Below are positions 7,944-15,897 of a stretch of DNA of 34,339 nt, in pieces (position 1 is the stretch's first letter; every line of letters starts with the position of its first letter). Source of the stretch: Lachnospiraceae bacterium (lineage in GTDB: Bacteria; Bacillota; Clostridia; Lachnospirales; Lachnospiraceae); NCBI GenBank assembly GCA_024682555.1, contig JAIKZD010000098.1, positions 1-34,339 on the forward strand, given 5' to 3'. A program made the position numbers and the translations under genes. The notes beneath the pieces are model-generated. The model worked only from the letters and a program-made list of their open reading frames with translations, had not been told where the DNA came from and made no database searches.

Positions 7944-9452
7944 TTACTTATCCCCTCTGCCGAAATCCTCATTTATGATCATTCTGAAACGCGAAGAAAA
8001 CCAGGAGACTATGCCTCTGGTATTATCATTATGCCTTCCGTGAAGCCCCTTCCCGTATACCTTTACATTCACGCCGTCCAGATGGGAAAGAATGTCCTCA
8101 TAGGCTGTCTGGTCATAATCATCCTCGATCATGTAGGCAACGATGAATTTTGTATCTCCCCAGACGGTCTTTTCAAATTTGTCCCAGAATCTCCTGTTAA
8201 GCCTCTCTATCGCATCCCCGTCGCAACCGCCTTCAAGCTTCAGAAGGACATCAAGGGAGGTGGGAAATCCGCCGGGCCTTAAAAGCCTTTCATTTGCCGC
8301 AACATTTCCGATGCTCGCAAGGGGTTTTCCCAGTATCACCGCATGGGGCAGGATATCGGCACCGTAATACATCGCACCGAAAGATCCCATTGAGAGTCCG
8401 GAAAAGATCACGTCATCGGGGGTAAAACACAGCCTGTCCATATAGTCTCTTATGGCCGATAAGACCATCTGCTCATACTCCTCGTCACCCATATAGAAGC
8501 ATCCGCCCTCTACACGGGACTCGCTTATCAGCAAGAAAGGACAGCCCAGTTTCCGGATAAAAGAATAGCCCTCAAAGCTCTGCATCTTCTTGTATCCCGC
8601 AAAATAAACATTCAGGGGCGGTTTAAGATCCCCGGGATCGAAATAGCAGAACAGTTCTTCCCTGGAGGAGGTCTCATATCTGTCTCCGCCCGGCAGGAAA
8701 TATCCGTATTCCTTTCTGGAATAGCGGTTGTTAAGGGATATTATCTCAAGCTTTCCGCTGCCCTTTGCAAGCAGGGAAAAGAAAAGAGTTCCCTTTGCAT
8801 ATTCGTTCTCTATAAGCACTATATCGTCAAGTTCCGTATCATTGAATACCCAGGTATGAAGGACCTGGGAAATGCTTCCTTCCTTAAAGAGCATGACTTC
8901 CATGGATAATTCCACACTGTCGTCTTTCCTGTATTCAAGGAGGATATCGGAGCACTGTCCCTTGTGGATGGGGATATTGTTCCTGAAGCATACTATCTGT
9001 TTGAGCGTATCACCGTAATCACCCTCCAGTATAACGCTGCAGTTTCCGATGAAGCTTACGCTCCCTTTGTATCCCGGGGATACAGTGATGCTGTTTAACT
9101 GGTATTTTTCCCCATAGCCCTTTTTATAGAAAAGCTTCAGATCATTTTTTAGGAAACCGGGAATATCATCCTTCTGCAGGATCCTTCCCTTTTTTGAGGT
9201 AAAAAATCTTAAGATCTCTCCGTATACATAGACGTTTTCCGTAACGAAAAGACCGCCCGTGGCCGTAAGCTTCCATAATACGCTCACATCCTCAGACTCC
9301 GGGGTCTTATCAAGGATCACGACTTCATAAGCATCGGCAAGTCCCTCACGGTCGGCTGCACCGGTCATGATATCAAATCCCGCATCCTCGGGAATCTCAT
9401 ATCCGGCAATATTCTCTTTTTTTCCGAAAAAAAGAACGTTAATATCACTCAA
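7944..9452 (-). CDS. asp2: Accessory Sec protein Asp2 (putative GlcNAc O-acetyltransferase)
   Basis: A 502-residue Asp2 homologue. In streptococci Asp2 is both part of the export complex and an acetyltransferase that modifies GlcNAc on the Ser-rich adhesin. The N-terminal half is beta-rich; the C-terminal half is an alpha/beta-hydrolase fold with the nucleophile elbow SGLSMGSFGAMYYG (Ser354), an acidic segment IEDDYD (Glu443/Asp444) and HGRHNDN (His474 or His471), a plausible complete catalytic triad, so the enzymatic role looks intact. The start codon is TTG (9450-9452). It is supported by an AAGGTGA ribosome site about 8 nt upstream, by the protein N-terminus SDINVLFFGKKENIAG, and by the absence of another Met before residue 29. 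It overlaps the end of asp1 by 8 bp. Confidence 0.92.
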   Translation of the reverse strand: MSDINVLFFGKKENIAGYEIPEDAGFDIMTGAADREGLADAYEVVILDKTPESEDVSVLWKLTATGGLFVTENVYVYGEILRFFTSKKGRILQKDDIPGFLKNDLKLFYKKGYGEKYQLNSITVSPGYKGSVSFIGNCSVILEGDYGDTLKQIVCFRNNIPIHKGQCSDILLEYRKDDSVELSMEVMLFKEGSISQVLHTWVFNDTELDDIVLIENEYAKGTLFFSLLAKGSGKLEIISLNNRYSRKEYGYFLPGGDRYETSSREELFCYFDPGDLKPPLNVYFAGYKKMQSFEGYSFIRKLGCPFLLISESRVEGGCFYMGDEEYEQMVLSAIRDYMDRLCFTPDDVIFSGLSMGSFGAMYYGADILPHAVILGKPLASIGNVAANERLLRPGGFPTSLDVLLKLEGGCDGDAIERLNRRFWDKFEKTVWGDTKFIVAYMIEDDYDQTAYEDILSHLDGVNVKVYGKGLHGRHNDNTRGIVSWFSSRFRMIINEDFGRGDK

Positions 9453-11052
9453 AGGTCTCTATCACCTTTCTCCATCTTTCCAGGATATTCTCCGTCGTAT
9501 ACTGCTTCCCTATCTCGTAGGAATGGATAAGGGCTTCGTTCCAGTTGGCCAGACCGTCAAGGTAAAAATCAAGCACTCTCGGAAGATCGCTTGTATGGTT
9601 TATAACCTGGCCGTTCTTCATATGCTCCACATATTCCGTCTCGGTCCTTACGATCTGGGGGATCCCCATGCTGATACAGGATATCTGGAGATACAGATCC
9701 GGGACCTTTCGAAGATCCACCATAACCCTCTGGGTCCTCATGCACCGGCTGACGGACAGCTCATCGACACACTGTTCGAAAAAGAACCGGACATGGTTTC
9801 CGTCCTCATCCTCATCCTCTTCGATGAGCTCATTCTCGGCCTCCGTATAAAAAGCTCCCTCATCTGCGGGCATCATCTGTTCATCCGTATTTTCAAGGCT
9901 CCTTCTGACCTTTTTCTTGACCTTTTCCTCAAGATCGTAATCCGCAAGTCTGGTAAGAAAATGCACCTCGGCACTCCGGTTTTTGTCCATATACTGCGCA
10001 AGATACCTTACGGCATCATCAAAGATCCTGTCTTCTAACCCGTCAATGGGGAAAAGTATCTTCTGTACGTTGAGCTGTCCGCTGATACCGAAATCCACCC
10101 TGGAATCATAGGGAGTTATATCCGTTATCTTGTTCCTGATACTCTTATAGAGGATCCTGAGTCTTGCCGTGCTGGTCTTTGAGTCGGCGATGACAAAGCC
10201 CGCCCTGTTTACGATGGGGGAAAGCTTAAGGGTATCATTGATGTTTACCCTGTCCTCGAAAAACGAAAGGACGGTCTTTTTTCTCCTTAGGATATCTCTC
10301 AGGAATTCTATGTTCCTGTCATGCACCGCAATACAGAATATATCCTCATAATCGGTCATTTTTATATAGGCCTCGAGCACCTCTTCGATAACGGGAAGGA
10401 TGCTCCTGTATCTTAAGCTCTTAAACGCGCATTCCTTTTCTTTCCCGTCATACATTATCAGGTAGGTGTTCTTCTCCGGATTTACCTCCACGTGGGAATC
10501 CGAATAGAAAAGCCTCAGCTTCCATACCCCTTCGGGAGTGAGATATTCCTGGGTATAAGGCTTTCCGTCCTCATAAAGGATGGTGGAGGATACAAAACCC
10601 CTGTCATCATAGATATTGGATCTCTTAAGCTTTTCACCGTCGAAAATATCCACCTGAATGGGATTTCCGTCCTCTCCGAATTCTATCTGTGCATATTTCC
10701 TTTTGTTCACATATCCCATTATCACAAAATTCGTATATACAAATTCTATGTTTTCCGGCCATTTCAGATTGTGAAAGGAAAGAACATATATCTGTCTGAG
10801 TCTTACATGCTGAATGGAATCAAAGACCGAGATATAGGGAGCATGAAAAACACCCTGTCTGTGAAGAAAATGCCTGAAATTGGGAGCATAAGCCGGCAGA
10901 AGGATGCTGTAAGGATAGGCAGCCTTTCTGTTAAAAAGCTGCACCTGTTTAACGGTATCGTCGAATTCCGTCCTCAGACGTCTCGCATACCATTTCTGTT
11001 CATTTTCATGAAAAGAATCCGCTTTGTACCATGCGGGTATAAAAAAGATCAT
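9445..11052 (-). CDS. asp1: Accessory Sec protein Asp1
   Basis: A 535-residue Asp1 homologue. Asp1 has a GT-B-like fold without known transferase activity; it binds SecA2 and the acceptor protein and is essential for aSec export. The N-terminus MIFFIPAWYKADSF is the family signature, followed by a Trp/Tyr-rich region and the C-terminal half with Rossmann-like segments and ILERWRKVIETFE at the end. An acidic stretch (AENELIEEDEDEDG) near residues 412-425 looks like a surface insertion. GAGGAAACAGAG precedes the ATG. It begins 28 bp after secY2 and overlaps asp2 by 8 bp. Confidence 0.92.
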   Translation of the reverse strand: MIFFIPAWYKADSFHENEQKWYARRLRTEFDDTVKQVQLFNRKAAYPYSILLPAYAPNFRHFLHRQGVFHAPYISVFDSIQHVRLRQIYVLSFHNLKWPENIEFVYTNFVIMGYVNKRKYAQIEFGEDGNPIQVDIFDGEKLKRSNIYDDRGFVSSTILYEDGKPYTQEYLTPEGVWKLRLFYSDSHVEVNPEKNTYLIMYDGKEKECAFKSLRYRSILPVIEEVLEAYIKMTDYEDIFCIAVHDRNIEFLRDILRRKKTVLSFFEDRVNINDTLKLSPIVNRAGFVIADSKTSTARLRILYKSIRNKITDITPYDSRVDFGISGQLNVQKILFPIDGLEDRIFDDAVRYLAQYMDKNRSAEVHFLTRLADYDLEEKVKKKVRRSLENTDEQMMPADEGAFYTEAENELIEEDEDEDGNHVRFFFEQCVDELSVSRCMRTQRVMVDLRKVPDLYLQISCISMGIPQIVRTETEYVEHMKNGQVINHTSDLPRVLDFYLDGLANWNEALIHSYEIGKQYTTENILERWRKVIETFE

Positions 11053-11080
11053 ACTCTGTTTCCTCGGATAAACTGCTTAC

Positions 11081-12280
11081 TCAGATAAACGCCTCGTAGG
11101 AATCGAATGTTCTTACCGACACAAGCTCTTCCCTGATGTTGCACCAAAGGCTGGCCAGCATCATCGCGGTGGAGGGGATCGATATGAGCGAACTGTCCAG
11201 ATTCATATGCGAACAGACATACATCGGAATGCCGATGCACAGGCTCAAAACTGTCCCATTAACAGTACACATTATCAGGATCACCGCAAGCAGATAATTC
11301 TTTGTATCCTTTCCTGCGCGGATATCAACAAGACTGTCCCCGCTCTTTAAATACTGTTCCGAAAGATCCCTGGGATTTACCATGACAAATGCCAAAAAGA
11401 CGGTTATCAGATATATGATGATTATATAAACCGCGGTTCCCAGAGGTTTTAAAAGAGTCAGATTCTCGGAAAGCCAGATAATATCGGGGTCATCCGGCAT
11501 CACCATCAGAAGCGCGTTTACGATCATCTGAGGCAGCATAAAAACGGCCGAAGAGAACATTATGGGCATAACTCCCACAACGTTCAGTTTGAAAGCCATG
11601 TAATTCTTATCTGCATAGATGTTGTGGATCGAGATCCTCTGTACCGGGATCCTGAACTCAGAATACTCCATGAAAACAGTGAGCATCATCAGGATAAGAC
11701 CCATTACCAGCGAAGGAACAAGACTCATAAAGGAATGACCGTTTACGGCGGTAAAAAAGGTATCAAGTATGTTCACAAAAATAAGAACCGTCTGCCCGCC
11801 TGCCCCGTAGGTTTTATTTCTGGAAGCCAGCCACATGATGACCACGGCCCCGGTAACCATCTCAAGAACAGCTACCAGCATATTCAGATCGGTATATCTG
11901 TTCATTTCAAACTCCAGATGTCTCAGTCTGAGAACAGCCTGAATAAAGGCAATGACAAACACCATTACCGCAGTGAGTCTGTTTTTTCTTGCAGGCGAAG
12001 ATGAACCTGTTCCGTCGTTTTTGATGGAATAAAAAGCCTGAACAAGGATCGAAGAGATCATATAAGGGGAAAGTCCCAGGGCAAAAACAGACCGGCCGTT
12101 GATATCCCCGCCTATGGTGCTCATCATAAAGCTGTTCATGTCCACGATATCCCGATCCTTCATTATGGGTACAAGACCGCACATGGGTATCTTACGTCCC
12201 AGAACGTATATCGCTATTATCATTAATGTAAACAGGAGCTTCTGCTTTACAAGATCGTGGCTCTCTGAATTGTTTTCCAT
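11081..12280 (-). CDS. secY2: Accessory Sec channel protein SecY2
   Basis: The 399-residue membrane channel of the accessory Sec route. About ten hydrophobic segments can be followed, beginning with LFTLMIIAIYVLGRKIPM. The plug/TM2 region (GLSPYMISSILVQAFYSI) and the ELRIP-like segment EFRIPVQRISIHN mark it as SecY family. At about 400 residues it is shorter than housekeeping SecY (about 430), as usual for SecY2, and ribosomal-protein genes that normally flank secY are absent. It is the first gene of the machinery part of the locus, 108 bp downstream of the substrate gene and behind its own putative promoter. Only a weak ribosome site (GGGGACGGAAAC) is visible. Confidence 0.93.
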   Translation of the reverse strand: MENNSESHDLVKQKLLFTLMIIAIYVLGRKIPMCGLVPIMKDRDIVDMNSFMMSTIGGDINGRSVFALGLSPYMISSILVQAFYSIKNDGTGSSSPARKNRLTAVMVFVIAFIQAVLRLRHLEFEMNRYTDLNMLVAVLEMVTGAVVIMWLASRNKTYGAGGQTVLIFVNILDTFFTAVNGHSFMSLVPSLVMGLILMMLTVFMEYSEFRIPVQRISIHNIYADKNYMAFKLNVVGVMPIMFSSAVFMLPQMIVNALLMVMPDDPDIIWLSENLTLLKPLGTAVYIIIIYLITVFLAFVMVNPRDLSEQYLKSGDSLVDIRAGKDTKNYLLAVILIMCTVNGTVLSLCIGIPMYVCSHMNLDSSLISIPSTAMMLASLWCNIREELVSVRTFDSYEAFI

Positions 12281-12312
12281 AACAGTTTCCGTCCCCGGCT
12301 ATACAAGCGTCG

Positions 12313-12343
12313 AGGCATAGCAACCGGTCCGGTGACTATGCCT
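12313..12343 (-). promoter_or_regulatory. Hairpin at the predicted 5' end of the secY2 transcript
   Basis: Read on the minus strand, AGGCATAG pairs with CTATGCCT (8 bp, perfect) around an inner ACCGG/CCGGT stem. No U-tract follows, so it is not a classical terminator. It lies about where transcription from the putative promoter at 12349-12377 should begin, which suggests a 5' stabilising or regulatory stem. It could equally be a processing site on read-through RNA from the Ser-rich protein gene. Confidence 0.65.
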
Positions 12344-12348
12344 CTCCT

Positions 12349-12377
12349 ATTATAGTACATTTTATAGATGTTGACGA
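12349..12377 (-). promoter_or_regulatory. Putative sigma-A promoter for the secY2-gtf operon
   Basis: Minus-strand reading gives TCGTCA (12372-12377), a 17-nt spacer, then a perfect TATAAT (12349-12354). The -35 box matches consensus at 4 of 6 positions. It would let the export and glycosylation machinery be transcribed separately from the large Ser-rich substrate gene just upstream. Confidence 0.6.
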
Positions 12378-12388
12378 TTATATTTCAA

Positions 12389-15300
12389 TTATTCGGTATC
12401 GGAACCGGACTCATTTTCCTTTTTTTCCTTATTCCTCTTACCTATTGCCAGCATTCCCACTATGGAGCCTAAGATCGGAATATGCCAGTTTACGCCCTCC
12501 TTTGCGAAGGTTGCGGCCTTTGCAACTTCCTCGTCTTCAAGGGTTACCGTCTGAGGTTCCTCAAGCTCCTGATGAACAACCGAAAGAGGGATCTCCTCGC
12601 CTGTAGTATCGGCATGCTCCATAAGTACGCTGACTTCACGGGTATCCACGCCGTAGATATCCGATCCGGTCTCTTCAGTTCCACGGCCTCCCTGTGTTTC
12701 AACGGTCTGTCCTTCCGTACGGACTCCGGCTACACCTGCTCCCGGTCCGGATTCAGAGGATGAGGTGTCGGTATATCCTGCTTCCGGGCCTGTTCCACCC
12801 GTGAAACCGCCTGTTCCTGTTTCCGATCCGTATCCCGAAGCTGTACTCTCGGAAGCAAGCCTCTCGCTCTCGCTGATACTGGTGCTGGTGCTCTCGCTTG
12901 CAAGTCTGTCTCTCTCGCTGGCACTTGTGCTTTCGCTTGCACTGATGCTTTCGCTCTCGCTTAAGCTCGTGCTTGTACTCTCGCTCAAGCTGGTGCTGGT
13001 GCTCTCGCTTGCTATCCTTTCGCTCTCACTCGTGCTTGTGCTTGTACTCTCGCTTAAGCTGGTGCTGGTGCTCTCAGATGCTATCCTTTCGCTCTCGCTC
13101 GTGCTTGTACTCTCGCTTATGCTGGTGCTCGTGCTCTCAGATGCTATCCTTTCGCTCTCGCTCGTGCTTGTGCTTTCGCTTAAGCTGGTGCTGGTGCTCT
13201 CGCTTGCTATCCTCTCACTGGTGCTTGTGCTTGTACTCTCGCTTAAGCTGGTGCTCGTGCTCTCGGATGCAAGTCTCTCGCTCTCACTCGTGCTTGTGCT
13301 TTCGCTTGCTATCCTCTCGCTCTCACTCGTGCTCGTGCTTTCGCTTATGCTGGTGCTCGTGCTCTCGCTTGCTATCCTTTCGCTCTCGCTCGTGCTTGTG
13401 CTTTCGCTTCTTCTGGCGCTGATGCTCTCATACAACGACTGACTAAGAGACTCGCTGGCCGATATACTACCAGATTCACTCGCAGATATACTGTTCGAAG
13501 TAAACGCAGAATCAATAGAATCATTAGGGATAACTCTTAAGAATTCCTCACCCTTATAGCTGTTAAACAGGAATCCCTGTTCATCCCTTTTCGTTTTTGC
13601 CGTATTTCTGGCATTGATTCCCTCTATAACTTCCTTAAATATAGGATTTCCTTTTGCATCATAGAGATAGTTACCGTTCTCATCCGTCAAAACAGCCTTC
13701 TTCAAAAAGATGATCTCTGCATTGTCATCAGCTCTGTTGATGGCCTTGCCATTAAGCTTCAGTACATAATCAAAGTATTCCTCATGCTGCACTCCGTTTA
13801 CATCGGTGTACGTAACCTTCATATAATGGAAGGCCGCATTTGTGGTAAAGCCCTCCTGGGCATAATTGGTTACCATGTTTCCGATGTTTATATCCGTAGC
13901 ACCCTTTGCTAAAAGATCGGCCTCCACATAATATCTTAACAGTACATCTCCCTTTGTAAAAGCAAAGCCCTCTTCCAATTCCTGCTGTGCAGCCTTTATC
14001 CCTTCTAAGGCAGCATTATACTGTTCTACGTTATAGGAAGGCAGTACCGGCGTCAGACCGCCTGATATTTCTTCATACGATTCGGATTTTATCATCTCAT
14101 CTTCAAGTGACATGGATTCACTCTCGGACACAGAAGCCTGATACAGAGATTCACTTTCCTGAGGATGGGTTGAAAAATACATACTTAAGGACTGGCTCTC
14201 GCTTACCGAAAGGCTGAGACTTTCATACCTTTCCTCCCTCATGCTCTCTCTGACGCTAAGGCTCTCGGATTCTCTTACGGAATTACTCTGAGATTCGAAC
14301 ATGGATACCATATCATCGGCCTTTAATGTGGTTCCGTCAAAATATCCGATAGCTCTGCCCTTGTAGCCGTAAGTATCGGCTCCGTTCTCATCTTCATTCA
14401 CTTCTACAAATGTAGGCTGACCGTTCTTGTAAACCACATTTCCGTTTTCATCTCTTAAGACTTCCTTTTTAAGGTATACAACCTTATGATCTCTTACATC
14501 ATTAGTCAGATTTCCTTCCTTCATAACGGAATAGTCATAGAATTCTTCCACATAGTTGCCGCTTTTATCGAAAAAGCTTACCTTAATATAATGAAAATCG
14601 TTAGCATTGTTGAAGCCTTCCTGCTTGTAATTTGTTACAAAATTACCAAACTCGATGTCCGTTGCTCCTCTTAGCAACAGAGTGGTTTTAATATACTGCT
14701 TTGCTACCTCGTTTTCATTGCCCCATGAGAATGATCCATCCGTTTTTTCCTGAGCTTCCCTGAGAGCTTCCAATGTCTTTAAGTATTCTTCATTGTTTGT
14801 GGCGGAAATTGTGTTATTAAAGCTGCCCTCTTCGTTGATGAGTCTGTCTACCTCCGAATCAATGACAGCCCTGCCCTGTTCTGTGAGCTCAGCATCTGAG
14901 ATGCCCGGTTCGGTTCCGTTTTCAATTGTGTCTTCCGATCCTGTTTCAGACAAAGTCTCAGCTGCAGGTGCAGATTCCGGCTCCGTAGCAGTTTCTTCCG
15001 ATACCGGTGCTGTTCCCTGAAGGATCTCATCCGCCACAGGTGCATTTTCTTCTAAGGTCTCTCCTGCCACAGGTGCATTTTCCTCTAAGGTCTCTCCTGC
15101 CACAGGTGCGTTTTCCTCTAAGGTCTCTCCCGCTACAGGTGCGTTTTCCTCTAAGGTCTCTCCTCCCACAGGTGCGTTTTCCTCTAAGGTCTCTCCCGCT
15201 ACAGGTGCGTTTTCCTGCAAGGCTCCCTCTGCTACAGGTGATACAGTTACTTCAATATCAGCTGCAGGGGCTGCGGCTGCTGCCAGAGCCGCCAGATCCA

Positions 15301-15664
15301 CGGGAGCAGGAACTCCGAGTCCAAGCAGTGCGGCAAGATCCGCAGCGGGTACCGACATATCGGCTGCGGGAGCAGCCATATCCATCGTGGGCATTACCGC
15401 TTCCGGTACAGGTGTGAATACCTCCTCTGCCGGAGCTGAAACCGCTTCCGGTTCACAAACGTCCTGAGAAGGGGTCTCGACATACTCTTCATGTCTTTCC
15501 TCCTCAACCTGTATTTCTTCTACCACATCTCCGGCGGGCTGCTGCTGGTTTTCAAGTTCCTCCGCATAGACCACCATGTCATCGGAAATGGCATTGGATA
15601 CCCCGACGGCAACGCCCACTGAAGCAACACCTTTTAAAACTTTTCTGATCTTTTTGTTTTCCAT
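12389..15664 (-). CDS. Serine-rich repeat surface glycoprotein (accessory Sec substrate)
   Basis: A 1091-residue exported protein and the evident cargo of the adjacent aSec system. Residues 1-34 form a signal peptide with a basic start ([10 protein letters not shown]), a glycine-containing core ([14 protein letters not shown]) and a likely cut after VVYA; glycines in this core are a known aSec targeting feature. Then come an acidic/Pro region, an Ala-rich hydrophobic segment (106-135), six tandem copies of an 11-residue [11 protein letters not shown]-type unit (147-213), module A (290-445), Ser-rich stretch 1 (455-525), module B (545-715, clearly homologous to A), long Ser-rich stretch 2 (720-945), a Gly-rich spacer, and a C-terminal hydrophobic segment ([14 protein letters not shown]) with the basic tail KRNKEKK. 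No LPxTG precedes that tail. Modules A and B are not recognised; they are the candidate ligand-binding parts. AGAGGG lies 10 nt before the ATG. Confidence 0.9.
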   Translation of the reverse strand: MENKKIRKVLKGVASVGVAVGVSNAISDDMVVYAEELENQQQPAGDVVEEIQVEEERHEEYVETPSQDVCEPEAVSAPAEEVFTPVPEAVMPTMDMAAPAADMSVPAADLAALLGLGVPAPVDLAALAAAAAPAADIEVTVSPVAEGALQENAPVAGETLEENAPVGGETLEENAPVAGETLEENAPVAGETLEENAPVAGETLEENAPVADEILQGTAPVSEETATEPESAPAAETLSETGSEDTIENGTEPGISDAELTEQGRAVIDSEVDRLINEEGSFNNTISATNNEEYLKTLEALREAQEKTDGSFSWGNENEVAKQYIKTTLLLRGATDIEFGNFVTNYKQEGFNNANDFHYIKVSFFDKSGNYVEEFYDYSVMKEGNLTNDVRDHKVVYLKKEVLRDENGNVVYKNGQPTFVEVNEDENGADTYGYKGRAIGYFDGTTLKADDMVSMFESQSNSVRESESLSVRESMREERYESLSLSVSESQSLSMYFSTHPQESESLYQASVSESESMSLEDEMIKSESYEEISGGLTPVLPSYNVEQYNAALEGIKAAQQELEEGFAFTKGDVLLRYYVEADLLAKGATDINIGNMVTNYAQEGFTTNAAFHYMKVTYTDVNGVQHEEYFDYVLKLNGKAINRADDNAEIIFLKKAVLTDENGNYLYDAKGNPIFKEVIEGINARNTAKTKRDEQGFLFNSYKGEEFLRVIPNDSIDSAFTSNSISASESGSISASESLSQSLYESISARRSESTSTSESERIASESTSTSISESTSTSESERIASESTSTSESERLASESTSTSLSESTSTSTSERIASESTSTSLSESTSTSESERIASESTSTSISESTSTSESERIASESTSTSLSESTSTSTSESERIASESTSTSLSESTSTSLSESESISASESTSASERDRLASESTSTSISESERLASESTASGYGSETGTGGFTGGTGPEAGYTDTSSSESGPGAGVAGVRTEGQTVETQGGRGTEETGSDIYGVDTREVSVLMEHADTTGEEIPLSVVHQELEEPQTVTLEDEEVAKAATFAKEGVNWHIPILGSIVGMLAIGKRNKEKKENESGSDTE
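12830..13507 (-). repeat. Ser-rich coding repeat (SRR2)
   Basis: This stretch encodes residues 720-945 of the surface protein. Units of about 20-22 residues (roughly 60-66 bp) alternate S-E-S-T-S-T-S runs with a charged node ER(I/L)ASES that recurs about nine times, with one shorter interval. The Ser and Thr residues are the expected glycosylation sites. Near-identical DNA units make copy number prone to change by recombination or slippage. Confidence 0.9.
13520..14032 (-). other. Unrecognised module B of the Ser-rich protein (residues 545-715)
   Basis: Second copy of a ~160-residue globular module. Shared landmarks with module A are [30 protein letters not shown], an EEYFDY strand, a [17 protein letters not shown] segment and a [11 protein letters not shown] end. 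I do not recognise the fold; the alternating strand-like segments suggest a beta-rich domain. Confidence 0.75.
14330..14797 (-). other. Unrecognised module A of the Ser-rich protein (residues 290-445)
   Basis: First copy of the module, with [30 protein letters not shown], an EEFYDYSV strand, [16 protein letters not shown] and a closing [11 protein letters not shown]. It starts with a helix-like [18 protein letters not shown]. It lies between the N-terminal acidic/Pro region and the first Ser-rich stretch, a usual location for binding regions in Ser-rich adhesins. Confidence 0.75.
15026..15226 (-). repeat. 33-bp tandem repeat coding for an 11-residue [11 protein letters not shown] unit
   Basis: Six consecutive in-frame units of 33 bp in the N-terminal part of the surface protein. 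The central units are nearly identical in DNA and the edges are degenerate ([10 protein letters not shown] first, EILQGTAPV last). The product is an acidic, Pro-containing extended stalk. There is no spacer DNA between units. Confidence 0.9.
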
Positions 15665-15824
15665 AGGCGATGTTCCCTCTGTTTCTTATATTTTTACCCC
15701 TTAGGTAAATTATTCATATCCGCGAAAAAAACAGGTATACTCTCCCTGTATATATATCGACAGATCCCTGAAAAACATTAATCCGCGGATAAAAATTTCT
15801 TTTCTCGTTTATTATATTCCGACT
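15665..15824 (-). promoter_or_regulatory. Long 5' leader of the Ser-rich protein gene with attenuator-like hairpin
   Basis: From the TATAAT box to the start codon there are 160 nt. The leader holds ACAGG/CCTGT (plus-strand 15731-15735 and 15745-15749) followed on the minus strand by seven T, which is weak but terminator-like. It also has a separate ATCCGCG...CGCGGAT long-range inverted repeat that would enclose that hairpin. This could be an attenuator, but no ligand motif is recognised. Confidence 0.4.
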
Positions 15825-15833
15825 ATTATAACA
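15825..15833 (-). promoter_or_regulatory. Putative extended -10 promoter of the Ser-rich protein gene
   Basis: The minus strand reads TGTTATAAT, a perfect -10 hexamer (15825-15830) with the TG extension. The -35 region (TGCAAA or GTGCAA, 16-17 nt upstream) is poor, which an extended -10 can offset. It partly overlaps the terminator of the preceding nitrogen operon. Confidence 0.6.
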
Positions 15834-15837
15834 CATA

Positions 15838-15873
15838 TAAAAGCATTTTGCACTATAAATGTGACAAAATGCT
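15838..15873 (-). terminator. Intrinsic terminator after the ANTAR regulator gene
   Basis: The minus strand forms AGCATTTTG / CAAAATGCT, a perfect 9-bp stem around a 14-nt loop, followed by TTTTATATG. It begins 24 bp past the regulator stop codon and closes the nitrogen operon. The AT-rich stem makes it only moderately strong. Confidence 0.65.
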
Positions 15874-15897
15874 CAAAAAATTATTTCCTTTATAAAC

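Noticed and set aside
12765-13442. Plus-strand open frame rich in Leu/Val/Ser that looks like a membrane protein
   Set aside because: It is the complement of the Ser-Glu-Ser-Thr coding repeat; the Leu-Val-Leu pattern follows from the repeated serine and glutamate codons, and it has no start context or family similarity.
15026-15226. Regular 33-bp repeats that could be taken for a CRISPR array
   Set aside because: Units are directly adjacent with no spacers, keep reading frame within the surface protein, and no cas genes are near.
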